NCBI GenBank assembly: GCA_033851845.1
Contig: JAWWOH010000112.1
Span: 62,001-126,000, forward strand
Source of the DNA: RYN-124 sp033851845
GTDB lineage: Bacteria; Actinomycetota; Actinomycetes; Mycobacteriales; SCTD01
Reading direction: 5' to 3'
DNA: 64,000 nucleotides
Below the pieces are notes generated by a model, which did not search any database, was not told where the DNA came from, and saw nothing but the letters and a program-made list of their open reading frames with translations. The translations under genes and the position numbers were made by a program. Position 1 is the stretch's first letter; each line of letters starts with the position of its first letter. Shown here one piece after another: positions 16,595 through 24,741 of this stretch.

Positions 16595-18505
16595 ATGACG
16601 CTCCAGACCCACGGCGCAGGCACGGTTCTCGGCTCCCTCGGCGGCTGGTTCCCCCGGGGATCCACCCTCCCCGAGTCGCAGTGGCGGGTCCGCCACCGCG
16701 CAGTCACCTGGCTGCTGCTCTTCCACGCTGTCGTGTTCGCGGTCGCCAGCGTGGCGAAGGGGCTGCCGCTCACCGACGTCCTGAGCAACGTGTCCGTCCC
16801 CGCGCTCGGTGCGTTCGCCGCGTCCCGAGGCAGCCTGTCCCGCGCTGCCCGGAGCGGCATCGGTGCGGTCAGCCTGATGCTCAGCTCGGCGGTGGTCGTC
16901 CACCTGATGAACGGATCCATCGAGGGGCACTTCCACTTCTTCGTGATGATCCCCGTCGTAGCGCTCTACGAGAACTGGGTTCCGTTCGGTCTCGCGGTGG
17001 GGGTCGTGCTCGTGCACCACGGCATCATCGGGACGCTGGCACCGACAGCGGTCTACGACCACCGCGGCGCCATCGAGCACCCGTGGCGCTGGGCCTTCGT
17101 GCACGCCTTCTTCTTCGCCACCGCATGCATCGGCGCGATCATCAACTGGAAGCTGCACGAGACAGCCCGCTCCGCGGAGCAGTCGCTGACCGCCCGGGTG
17201 CGGCACCAGGCGAACCACGACGCGCTCACCGGGCTGCCCAACCGCGCCCAGCTGCTCGACCACGCGGCGGCCCTGCTCGCCGACCCCACCCTGCGTGGCG
17301 AGCCGCTGTCGGTGCTGCTCGTCGACCTCGACCGCTTCAAGGACGTCAACGACGTGCTCGGTCACGCGTCCGGAGACGTCCTGCTGTCCCGCGTCGGCCC
17401 GTTGATGGCCGGGGCCGTCCGCGGCGACGACCTGCTCTGCCGGCTCGGCGGCGACGAGTTCGCCGCGATCCTGCCGCGCTGTGACGAGGCCACTGCCGTG
17501 GCGGTCGCGAAGCGGCTCCTCGAGCTGATCTCCGTGACGATGGACATCGACGGCGTGCTGCTCAACGTCGAGGCGAGTGTGGGCATCGCGGTCTCACCGC
17601 ACTTCGACGAGGGCGACATCGACACACTGCTCCGCCACGCCGACATCGCGATGTACACCGCGAAGCGCGCGCGGCACGGCTACCAGGTGTACGAGGCCGA
17701 TCAGGACACCGCGACCCGCGAGCGGCTCAACCTGCTCGGCGAGATGCGCCAGGGGATCCTGCGCGACGAGTTCGTCCTCCACTACCAGCCGAAGCTGACC
17801 CTCGCCGACAACCAGCTCATCGGGGTCGAGGCCCTGGCCAGGTGGAACCACCCGACCCGCGGGCTGATCGCCCCGGGCGAGTTCATCCCGGTCGCCGAGA
17901 GCACCGGCCTGATCGTGCCGTTCACCCTGCACGTGCTGCGCAAGGCCATCGAGCAGGTCGCCCGGTGGCAGGCCGGCGGCACGCAGCTGTCCGTCGCCGT
18001 CAACCTGTCCCCGCGGTGTCTGGCCGAGGTCGACCTCACCGACCAGGTCCTCGGGCTGCTGGCGGCGTACGGCGTCGCTCCGAGCCTGCTGGAGCTGGAG
18101 ATCACCGAGAACACCCTCGCCCATGACCCGGAGCGGGCGCTCGCCACCCTGACCGAGCTGCACGACGCCGGGATCAGGATCTCGATCGACGACTTCGGCA
18201 CCGGCTACTCCTCGATGAGCTACCTCAAGCGGCTCCCGGTGAGCGAGCTCAAGGTCGACCGGTCGTTCGTCATGGGCATGCTCAGCAACCTCGACGACGG
18301 CATCCTCGTCCGCAGCGTCGTCGACCTCGGCCACAACCTCGGTCTCACCGTCGTCGCCGAAGGCGTCGAGGACCAGGAGACGCTGGAGGCGCTGGCCGCG
18401 GTCGGTTGCGACGTCGCCCAGGGCTACCACCTCGGCCGGCCGATGGACAGCAGCGCGTTCCAGAGCTGGTGCGATGCCCGGACCGTCTCGGCTGCCGTGG
18501 CATGA
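16595..18505 (+). CDS. Membrane-bound GGDEF-EAL protein (c-di-GMP synthesis/hydrolysis)
   Basis: A 636-residue protein. About six membrane helices in the first 180 residues form a sensory domain with the motif HFHFFVMIPVVALYENW. A GGDEF domain follows with an intact active site (RLGGDEF, near residue 285) and an intact inhibitory site RxxD (RGDD) five residues before it. The EAL domain has an intact EAL (near residue 412), NLSPR, ENTLAHD, DDFGTGYSS and KVDRSF motifs, so both diguanylate cyclase and phosphodiesterase activities are possible. The start is ATG 16595; no strong Shine-Dalgarno is seen. The next gene overlaps its stop by 4 nt and encodes a membrane protein, suggesting coupling. The signal sensed is unknown. 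Confidence 0.92.
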   Translation: MTLQTHGAGTVLGSLGGWFPRGSTLPESQWRVRHRAVTWLLLFHAVVFAVASVAKGLPLTDVLSNVSVPALGAFAASRGSLSRAARSGIGAVSLMLSSAVVVHLMNGSIEGHFHFFVMIPVVALYENWVPFGLAVGVVLVHHGIIGTLAPTAVYDHRGAIEHPWRWAFVHAFFFATACIGAIINWKLHETARSAEQSLTARVRHQANHDALTGLPNRAQLLDHAAALLADPTLRGEPLSVLLVDLDRFKDVNDVLGHASGDVLLSRVGPLMAGAVRGDDLLCRLGGDEFAAILPRCDEATAVAVAKRLLELISVTMDIDGVLLNVEASVGIAVSPHFDEGDIDTLLRHADIAMYTAKRARHGYQVYEADQDTATRERLNLLGEMRQGILRDEFVLHYQPKLTLADNQLIGVEALARWNHPTRGLIAPGEFIPVAESTGLIVPFTLHVLRKAIEQVARWQAGGTQLSVAVNLSPRCLAEVDLTDQVLGLLAAYGVAPSLLELEITENTLAHDPERALATLTELHDAGIRISIDDFGTGYSSMSYLKRLPVSELKVDRSFVMGMLSNLDDGILVRSVVDLGHNLGLTVVAEGVEDQETLEALAAVGCDVAQGYHLGRPMDSSAFQSWCDARTVSAAVA

Positions 18506-19014
18506 GCGCAGCCGGCGCCGCCTCGCACCACGCCGTCCACCTGGGCACACTTGCCGGTCCGGCCCTCCTGTTGGCCTTCTGGGCCAGCTGGTCCGAGGTG
18601 CGCGCCTGGATCGCGCGGTGCGACGACGTGCAGGTGCCGACTGCGGCACTCGTGGCCGCTGCGCTCTCGATCGGCGCTGCGGTGGTCCACGCGATCGTGA
18701 TCCCGCCCCACCTGGCCGAGTCGTTTGAGTACGGCGCTTTCTTCGCGGCCCTCGCCGTGGCGCAGCTCGGCTGGGCTGTGCTCATCGTCGTCCGCCCCGG
18801 TTCGTGGATCCTCGCCGCGGGCATCGCCGGCAACCTCGCGGTGGTCCTGCTGTGGGCCGCGACCCGCACCGCCGGCATCCCGCTCGGCGTTGCCGCCGGT
18901 CAGCGTGAGCCGATCGGCGTGCTCGACACGACGTGCGGTCTGCTCGAGCTCGGCGTCGTCGCGTGCTGCGCCTGGCTGGCCCGGCGGCGCGAGGCCGTCG
19001 GAGTCCTGGCCTGA
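18502..19014 (+). CDS. Four-helix integral membrane protein of unknown function
   Basis: A 170-residue hydrophobic protein with about four membrane segments (GPALLLAFWASW, AALVAAALSIGAAVVHAIVI, AFFAALAVAQLGWAVLIVV, WILAAGIAGNLAVVLLWAA) and the stretch VIPPHLAESFEYGAFF, a His/Glu-containing turn between two helices. ATG 18502 overlaps the GGDEF-EAL stop in the ATGA form, so it is probably produced together with that enzyme. I do not recognise a named family. A role as membrane partner of the c-di-GMP enzyme is a guess from context. Confidence 0.75.
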   Translation: MSAAGAASHHAVHLGTLAGPALLLAFWASWSEVRAWIARCDDVQVPTAALVAAALSIGAAVVHAIVIPPHLAESFEYGAFFAALAVAQLGWAVLIVVRPGSWILAAGIAGNLAVVLLWAATRTAGIPLGVAAGQREPIGVLDTTCGLLELGVVACCAWLARRREAVGVLA

Positions 19015-19048
19015 GCCGTCGCGCGCCGAGGTGTGCGTAGATGGAGGT

Positions 19049-19780
19049 GTGACAGAGCCCAGCGGCGACGACCTGGCAGTTGCTGCCGGGCCGGCGGCTC
19101 CCGTCCAGAAGAGCGGCTACCTCTACTGGGTCGCGAAGGTCGTGCTGACGCCGGTCCTCACCGTCGCGTTCCGTCCCCGGATCGAGGGCGTACGACGGGT
19201 GCCCCGCAGCGGCCCGGCGATCCTCGCCTGCAACCACGTCTCCTACCTCGACTGGCTGTTCCTGCCGCTCGTCGTACGGACCCGCCGGATCTCCTTTCTG
19301 GCGAAGCTCGAGTACTTCACCCGGCCTGGTGTGAAAGGAGCGGCGCAGCGCTACTTCTTCACCGCCACCGGCCAGGTGCCGGTCGACCGTTCCGGCGCCG
19401 ACGCGTCCTCCGCGGCGCTGCGGACCGCGAAAAGACTGCTCGATGAAGGTCGTCTCATCGGCATGTTCCCGGAGGGCACGCGGTCGCGCGATGGCCGGCT
19501 CTACCGCGGCCGCACGGGCGTGGCCCGGCTGGCCGCCGAGACCGGCGTCCCGGTCGTGCCGTGCGCCACCGTCGGCGTCTTCGACATCGCCCCGCCGGGC
19601 ACCCGCGTGCCGCGGATGCGGCGGATCGGGATGCGGTTCGGCCAGCCGATGACGTGGCCGGCGGGGCAGCCGGCATCGCCGGCGGCACTGCGGACCTGGA
19701 CCGACGAGCTGATGACCGAGATCCAGCGCCTGTCCGGCCAGGCGCAGGCCGGCGTGGACGCCTGGGGATCGCGCGCCTGA
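19049..19780 (+). CDS. 1-acyl-sn-glycerol-3-phosphate acyltransferase (PlsC family)
   Basis: A 243-residue lysophospholipid acyltransferase acting at the membrane in phosphatidic acid synthesis. The HX4D catalytic motif is H63-VSYL-D68, the second motif is GQVPVDRSG, the third FPEGTRSRDG and the fourth is the VPVVPCATVG segment. GTG 19049 follows GGAGG very closely; GTG 19031 is an in-frame alternative. Actinobacteria usually carry several PlsC-like paralogues, so the acceptor (glycerol-phosphate, mannoside or other) cannot be fixed from sequence. Confidence 0.88.
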   Translation: MTEPSGDDLAVAAGPAAPVQKSGYLYWVAKVVLTPVLTVAFRPRIEGVRRVPRSGPAILACNHVSYLDWLFLPLVVRTRRISFLAKLEYFTRPGVKGAAQRYFFTATGQVPVDRSGADASSAALRTAKRLLDEGRLIGMFPEGTRSRDGRLYRGRTGVARLAAETGVPVVPCATVGVFDIAPPGTRVPRMRRIGMRFGQPMTWPAGQPASPAALRTWTDELMTEIQRLSGQAQAGVDAWGSRA

Positions 19781-19830
19781 CCTCGACACGCACGGTCCGC
19801 CGTTCGGCTCCGAGCCGCGGTGCGCTCACG

Positions 19831-19836
19831 TACCGT
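19831..19836 (+). promoter_or_regulatory. -10 box TACCGT for a leaderless nagZ-like mRNA
   Basis: TACCGT matches the actinobacterial TANNNT -10 pattern and lies exactly 6 nt before GTG 19843, the spacing expected when transcription begins at the start codon. No Shine-Dalgarno is present. Confidence 0.5.
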
Positions 19837-19842
19837 GACCGG

Positions 19843-21006
19843 GTGCACCGCACCCGTCGCGACTTCACGGTGGCCGCGACCCTCGCCGCGATGGTCGCCG
19901 TACCCGTGATCCTCCTGGCGGCCGACCCGCCGCCGGTGGCCGCAGCGGCGCCCGCCACGCCCAGCCCGCCGGCTGTGGCGACGGTCGTGCCCCCGTCCTG
20001 CGTGCCGGCTCCCCTCGCCGCGCGAGCCGGGGCTGCTCTCGTCGTCGGACTACCCGGCGTGACGTCCGCCGACGAGGAGACGGCGAAGGCGGTGACGCAG
20101 GTCGGCGTCAGCGGTGTGTTCCTGGCCGCCTCCAACGTGCGCAGCGCCGGGCAGGTGCGAGGCCTGGTCACCGGGCTGCGGGCTCGCTCGCCGAGACCGC
20201 TGCGCGTGATGACCGACGCCGAGTCCGGCCGCGTCTCGGTGCTGCGCGCCATCATCGGCGGTGGCCCGTCGCCGCGCCGGCTGGCCAGGCGGGACACCCC
20301 GGAGCAGGTGCAGGAGTTCGCGGCCGACCTCGGCGCGCGGCTCAAGGACCTCGGTGTCGACCTCGACCTCGCGCCGGTGCTCGACCTCGACGACGGGCCG
20401 TCCGCCGGGATCATCGGCGACCGGTCCTTCGGCACCGACCCGGAGCGGGTGACGGCGTACGCGACGGCCTTCCGGGCGGGCCTTGCGCAGGCAGGCGTCG
20501 ACGCTGCCGTGAAGCACTTCCCCGGCCAGGGCCGGTCGGGTGCGGACACGCACATCCGCAAGGCGGTGGTCGACACCCCGATCGCCGAGCTGCGGACCCG
20601 CGACCTCGTTCCGTTCCAGCACCTCATCGACAGCGGCACCGACGTCGTGATGATGAACCACCTCGACTACACCGAGCTGGGCGGCGACGTGCCCGCTTCG
20701 CTGTCGCCCGCGGCCTACGCGCTGCTGCGCTCGATGGGCTTCGACGGGGCCGCCATCACCGACAGCCTCGGCATGGGAGCGGTCAACACGCGCTGGGACT
20801 TCCCGGCGGCAGCCGTCCGGGCGATCGCGGCGGGCGCCGACGCGGCCTTCGCCACGGACGGCCGGCAGGCGGTGCGGATGCGCGATGCGCTGGTCACCGC
20901 CGTACACAACGGGACATTGTCCGAGATTCGACTCAACGAGGCGGCTACCCGCATGGCCAGGCTGGCCGGCGCCGACGTACATGCCCTGACCTGCGCTGCG
21001 CCGTAG
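19843..21006 (+). CDS. Glycoside hydrolase family 3 (beta-N-acetylhexosaminidase, NagZ-like), exported
   Basis: A 387-residue GH3 enzyme. An N-terminal hydrophobic segment (VAATLAAMVAVPVILLAA) indicates export or membrane anchoring, followed by an Ala/Pro-rich linker. The catalytic core has KHFPGQGRSGADTH, a variant of the usual KHFPGHG motif that keeps the general acid/base Asp-x-His, and ITDSLGMGA with the nucleophile Asp. The PGH histidine is Gln here. NagZ-type enzymes remove N-acetylglucosamine from muropeptides; an exported location fits cell-wall turnover in Gram-positives. The GTG start is supported by a -10 box at leaderless spacing. Confidence 0.85.
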   Translation: MHRTRRDFTVAATLAAMVAVPVILLAADPPPVAAAAPATPSPPAVATVVPPSCVPAPLAARAGAALVVGLPGVTSADEETAKAVTQVGVSGVFLAASNVRSAGQVRGLVTGLRARSPRPLRVMTDAESGRVSVLRAIIGGGPSPRRLARRDTPEQVQEFAADLGARLKDLGVDLDLAPVLDLDDGPSAGIIGDRSFGTDPERVTAYATAFRAGLAQAGVDAAVKHFPGQGRSGADTHIRKAVVDTPIAELRTRDLVPFQHLIDSGTDVVMMNHLDYTELGGDVPASLSPAAYALLRSMGFDGAAITDSLGMGAVNTRWDFPAAAVRAIAAGADAAFATDGRQAVRMRDALVTAVHNGTLSEIRLNEAATRMARLAGADVHALTCAAP

Positions 21007-21107
21007 CCGAGATTCATTCGACCAGGTGGGCATGACCGGCGACGGCGGCGGGCACAACCGGACGGAAGTGCGCGCCATCGGGCTGGCGCACGACGGGGGA
21101 TGACGAC

Positions 21108-21500
21108 GTGGGCGAGCCGGCGCTGCTTCAGCGCTCCGTCCGGCTCGACCCCGTGCCGGCGAGCGCCGGCGACGCTCGACGGCTGGTGCGCGAGGCGCTG
21201 AGCGAGGTGGGCGCGGCCGACCTCGGGCCGTCGGCCGAGCTGGCCGTGTCCGAGCTCGTGACCAACGCGGTCCTGCATGCGGCGACCGCGGTTGAGCTGA
21301 CCATCGAGGTCACCGCCACGAGCGTGACCGTCTCGGTGCGCGACTGGCACCCGCGCCTGCCGGCCCAGCGCGACCGGAGCGACACCGCCACGACGGGACG
21401 TGGCCTGGCGATCGTCGCCGCCGTGACCGATGACTACGGAATCGACCTGCACCAACCCGTCGGCAAGGCGGTCTGGTTCCGGCTGCTCCGCAGCTTTTGA
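21108..21500 (+). CDS. RsbW-like anti-sigma/HATPase_c serine kinase domain protein
   Basis: A 130-residue stand-alone ATP-binding domain of the GHKL family. The N-box is ELAVSELVTNAVLHA, the Asp box is SVRDWHPRLP and the G-box is TGRGLAIVAAV. Such proteins in actinobacteria are anti-sigma factors of the RsbW type or partners of SpoIIE phosphatases. No sigma factor or anti-anti-sigma gene is adjacent. The start GTG 21108 has a GGGGGA sequence 7 nt upstream. A hairpin (21068-21091, GTGCGC/GCGCAC arms) lies just before the ribosome-binding site and may modulate its translation. Confidence 0.8.
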   Translation: MGEPALLQRSVRLDPVPASAGDARRLVREALSEVGAADLGPSAELAVSELVTNAVLHAATAVELTIEVTATSVTVSVRDWHPRLPAQRDRSDTATTGRGLAIVAAVTDDYGIDLHQPVGKAVWFRLLRSF

Positions 21501-21559
21501 GCCCTCGTCGGGCAGCCGACTCATAGGCTGAGGGTGAACGGACTCGACGAGGAGGACGC

Positions 21560-22732
21560 GTGACCGAGACCCTGGACCAGCCGCTGAGTGAGGACGAGCT
21601 CGTCGGCGCGGTGGCCCACGACGTCGAGACCGACCCGTTCCCCGTCAAGGGGATGGATCACGTGCGGTTCTACGTAGGCAACGCCAAGCAGGCCGCGCAC
21701 TGGTACTCCACGGCGTTCGGCATGAACGTCGTCGGCTACCGCGGACCGGAGACGGGCTCCCGCGACGCGGTCGAGTACGTGCTGAACTCCGGCAAGGCGC
21801 GCTTCGTCCTGACGGGTGAGGCGCACGCGGGCACGGACATCGGTGAGCACGTACGCCGGCACGGCGACGGCGTGTTCGACCTCGCGATGGAGGTGCCGGA
21901 CGTCGACGCGGGAGTCGCCTACGCCCGCTCGAAGGGCGCGACCATCCTGGTCGAGCCGCACGACGTCAGCGGCGAGGGCGGGACGGTGCGGCTCGCGACC
22001 ATCGCGACGTATGGCGAGACGAGGCACACGCTGGTCGACCGGTCCCGCTTCGAGGGGATCTTCCTGCCCGGGTTCGAGCCCGCAACGACGGCGTTCAAGG
22101 CGAAGCCCGGGCATCACCCGAAGCGCTACTTCCAGGCGATCGACCACTGCGTGGGCAACGTCGAGCTCGGCAAGATGGACGAGTGGGTCGGTTTCTACAA
22201 CCGGGTCATGGGCTTCACGAACATGAAGGAGTTCATCGGCGACGACATCGCGACCGAGTACTCCTCGCTGATGAGCAAGGTGGTGACCAACGGCAACCAC
22301 CGGGTGAAGTTCCCGCTGAACGAGCCGTCGGTGGGCAAGCGCAAGAGCCAGATCGATGAGTACCTCGAGTTCTACGACGGGCCTGGCGTGCAGCACATCG
22401 CGCTGGCGACCGGCGACATCGTGGAGAGCGTCAAGGCGATGCGCGAGATGGGCGTCGAGTTCCTCGAGACGCCGGAGGCCTACTACGACACCCTGCACGA
22501 GCTGGTCGGCGAGGTGCGGCACCCGATCGAGGTGCTGCGCGAGTACAAGATCCAGGCCGACCGCGACGAGGACGGCTACCTGCTGCAGATCTTCACCAAG
22601 CCGGTGCAGGACCGGCCGACCGTGTTCTTCGAGCTGATCGAGCGGCACGGCTCGCTCGGGTTCGGCAAGAACAACTTCAAGGCGCTGTTCGAGGCGATCG
22701 AGAGGGAGCAGGCCCGCCGAGGGAACCTGTAA
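21560..22732 (+). CDS. hppD: 4-hydroxyphenylpyruvate dioxygenase
   Basis: A 390-residue Fe(II) enzyme converting 4-hydroxyphenylpyruvate to homogentisate, the second step of tyrosine breakdown. Two vicinal-oxygen-chelate domains are visible; the C-terminal one carries the iron ligands His (AIDHCVGNV), His (GVQHIALATGD) and Glu (FFELIERHG), and the family C-terminus GFGKNNFKALFEAIEREQ. The start is GTG 21560 after a GGAGG site. Its stop TAA shares one base with the ATG of the homogentisate dioxygenase gene, so the two consecutive steps are co-translated. Length is normal for bacterial enzymes. Confidence 0.96.
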   Translation: MTETLDQPLSEDELVGAVAHDVETDPFPVKGMDHVRFYVGNAKQAAHWYSTAFGMNVVGYRGPETGSRDAVEYVLNSGKARFVLTGEAHAGTDIGEHVRRHGDGVFDLAMEVPDVDAGVAYARSKGATILVEPHDVSGEGGTVRLATIATYGETRHTLVDRSRFEGIFLPGFEPATTAFKAKPGHHPKRYFQAIDHCVGNVELGKMDEWVGFYNRVMGFTNMKEFIGDDIATEYSSLMSKVVTNGNHRVKFPLNEPSVGKRKSQIDEYLEFYDGPGVQHIALATGDIVESVKAMREMGVEFLETPEAYYDTLHELVGEVRHPIEVLREYKIQADRDEDGYLLQIFTKPVQDRPTVFFELIERHGSLGFGKNNFKALFEAIEREQARRGNL

Positions 22733-23928
22733 TGGCCCATTACCGGTCCGTTGGTGACGTGCCGCGCAAGCGGCACACGCAGCACCGTCGGCCCGACGGC
22801 TTGCTGTACTACGAGGAGCTGATGGGCGAGGAGGGCTTCTCCTCCGACTCCTCGCTGCTCTACCACCGGGAGATCCCGTCGGCGATCGTCGACGCGCGGC
22901 CGTGGACGCTGCCGTCTCAGCAGACCAGCGCCAACGCACCGCTGCTCCCCCGGCACCTGAAGCTGCACGCGCTGTTCCCTGGCGAGTTGTGGCGCGGCTG
23001 CGACGCGGTCAACGGGCGTCGGCTCGTGCTCGGCAACGGCGACGTGCGCATCTCGTACGCCGTCGCGGGCGTCGCCTCGCCGCTGTACCGCAACGCCGTC
23101 GGCGACGAGTGCGTGTACGTCGAGTCGGGCAGCGCTTTGGTCGAGACGCAGTTCGGGCCGTTGACGGTCGGCCAGGGCGACTACGTGATCCTGCCGCGCG
23201 CCACGACGCACCGCTGGGTGCCGGTGGGTGACGAGCCGCTGCGGGTCTACGCGATCGAGGCCAACAGCCACATCAGCCCGCCGAAGCGCTACCTGTCGAA
23301 GTACGGCCAGCTGCTCGAGCACGCGCCGTACTGCGAACGCGATCTCCGCGTGCCGGATGCGCCGGCCGTCGGCGAAGGCGAGGACGTCGAGGTGCTCGTG
23401 AAGCACCGCTCGCCGACCGGGCTGACCGGGACGGCGTACGTCTACCCGAAGCACCCGTTCGACGTCGTCGGCTGGGACGGCTGCCTCTACCCCTACGCGT
23501 TCAACATTCGCGACTTCGAGCCGATCACCGGGCGCATCCACCAGCCGCCGCCGGCGCACCAGGTGTTCGAGGGCGGCAACTTCGTCATCTGCAACTTCGT
23601 GCCGCGCAAGGTCGACTACCACCCGCTCGCTGTTCCGGTGCCGTACTACCACTCGAACGTCGACAGCGACGAGGTCATGTTCTACGTCGGCGGCGACTAC
23701 GAGGCGCGGAAGGGATCCGGCATCGGACAAGGGTCGGTGACGCTGCACCCCGGCGGGCACACGCACGGCCCGCAGCCCGGTGCCGTCGAGCGCAGCCTCG
23801 GCATGGACTTCTTCGACGAGCTCGCGGTCATGGTCGACACCTTCAAGCCGCTCGACCTCGGTGAAGGCGCTGTGGCGTCGGATGACCCGGCGTACGCCTG
23901 GACCTGGTCGGGCCGTGGGCCGGCCTAA
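22732..23928 (+). CDS. hmgA: Homogentisate 1,2-dioxygenase
   Basis: A 398-residue cupin-fold iron dioxygenase that opens the homogentisate ring to maleylacetoacetate. Metal-site segments are YYHSNVDSDEVMFYVGGDY and HPGGHTHGPQPG. The actinobacterial short form (about 400 residues rather than 440) is seen. Its ATG overlaps the hppD stop by one base (TAATG). No maleylacetoacetate isomerase or fumarylacetoacetase gene follows, so the rest of the pathway must lie elsewhere. A LysE-family exporter gene follows 30 nt downstream. Confidence 0.95.
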   Translation: MAHYRSVGDVPRKRHTQHRRPDGLLYYEELMGEEGFSSDSSLLYHREIPSAIVDARPWTLPSQQTSANAPLLPRHLKLHALFPGELWRGCDAVNGRRLVLGNGDVRISYAVAGVASPLYRNAVGDECVYVESGSALVETQFGPLTVGQGDYVILPRATTHRWVPVGDEPLRVYAIEANSHISPPKRYLSKYGQLLEHAPYCERDLRVPDAPAVGEGEDVEVLVKHRSPTGLTGTAYVYPKHPFDVVGWDGCLYPYAFNIRDFEPITGRIHQPPPAHQVFEGGNFVICNFVPRKVDYHPLAVPVPYYHSNVDSDEVMFYVGGDYEARKGSGIGQGSVTLHPGGHTHGPQPGAVERSLGMDFFDELAVMVDTFKPLDLGEGAVASDDPAYAWTWSGRGPA

Positions 23929-23958
23929 TCACTTGCGCGCGCCGAGCATGCTGAGTCC

Positions 23959-24570
23959 GTGCACAGCGTCCTGATCGGCTTCGGGCTCGGCTTCCTGGTT
24001 GCGCTGCAGCTCGGGCCCATGTCGCTGCTCCTGATCCGCTCGACGCTGCGCGACGGGGTCCGGGTCGGGCTCGCGATCGGTGCCGGGGTCGCGGTCATCG
24101 ATGCGCTGTACGCCGCCCTCGGCGCAGCTGGTGCGGCCTCGCTGCTGACGATCGGCCCGCTCCGGCTCGTCCTCGGCGTCCTCGGCACCGGTGTGCTGGT
24201 CTGGCTCGGCGTGAAGACCCTGCTCGCGGCGATCCGGGTGCGGGCCGGACTCGAGGGGCCCGATGACGTGGGTGACCCGCGGCGCGCGTTCCGCACCTCG
24301 CTCGGCGCGACGGCGTCGAACCCGCTGACGATCGCGTCGTGGGCGGGAATCTTTGCCGCGGCGACGACGGGGACGTCGGCGGAGCCTGTCCCACTCGTCG
24401 TCGGCGTCGGTCTCGGCAGCGCGACCTGGATGGCGCTGCTGTCGACCGGGGTCGCGATCGCCCGGCGGTCGGTCGGCCCGCGGGCCGTCGTGGTGGCAGA
24501 CGGCATCGCCGGCCTCGGCCTGCTCGGCTTCGCCGGTGCCCTCGGCTACCGCACCGCTACCGACGCCTGA
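23959..24570 (+). CDS. LysE/RhtB-family amino-acid exporter
   Basis: A 203-residue membrane protein with about six helices and the LysE pattern GFLVALQLGPMSLLLIRSTLRDGVRVGLAIGAGVAVIDALYA at the start, and a LGATASNPLTIASWAGIF segment. LysE/RhtB members export amino acids or related metabolites. It lies 30 nt downstream of hmgA on the same strand and may share its transcript, so a role in exporting an aromatic amino-acid-derived compound is possible but not shown. The start is GTG 23959 without a clear Shine-Dalgarno. Confidence 0.87.
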   Translation: MHSVLIGFGLGFLVALQLGPMSLLLIRSTLRDGVRVGLAIGAGVAVIDALYAALGAAGAASLLTIGPLRLVLGVLGTGVLVWLGVKTLLAAIRVRAGLEGPDDVGDPRRAFRTSLGATASNPLTIASWAGIFAAATTGTSAEPVPLVVGVGLGSATWMALLSTGVAIARRSVGPRAVVVADGIAGLGLLGFAGALGYRTATDA

Positions 24571-24585
24571 CCTGTCCCGGCGCGT

Positions 24586-24662
24586 ATCGAGAACTGCCCA
24601 CCCTGTGTGAGCACTGGGCGAGGAGACCACCGAACGCTCACCAGATGTGTGCAGTTCTCGAT
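24586..24662. repeat. Intergenic palindromic element (REP/MITE-like)
   Basis: ATCGAGAACTGC (24586-24597) and GCAGTTCTCGAT (24651-24662) are perfect 12-bp inverted repeats; the next four bases continue with one mismatch. The 77-bp unit lies between the LysE and M20 genes, with an internal GTGAGC/GCTCAC pair. It resembles the element at 7469-7531 in design, not in sequence. Confidence 0.6.
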
Positions 24663-24741
24663 GCAGCCGGAGTGACCTGTTTGTCGAATATGGCCCGGTT
24701 GTGTGATGCGGAGGACACCTGGAGCCGGGAGACTTTCGCCC

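Noticed and set aside
21068..21091. Hairpin considered as the terminator of the nagZ-like gene
   Set aside because: It lies 60 nt after the stop and directly before the next ribosome-binding site, has a bulge and no T-run. Translational control is at least as likely, so it was not listed as a terminator.
21534..21546. GTGAACGGA upstream of hppD, similar to part of the 20-bp element
   Set aside because: Only nine bases match; the GGCTAACGT half and the leaderless spacing are missing. It is probably chance.
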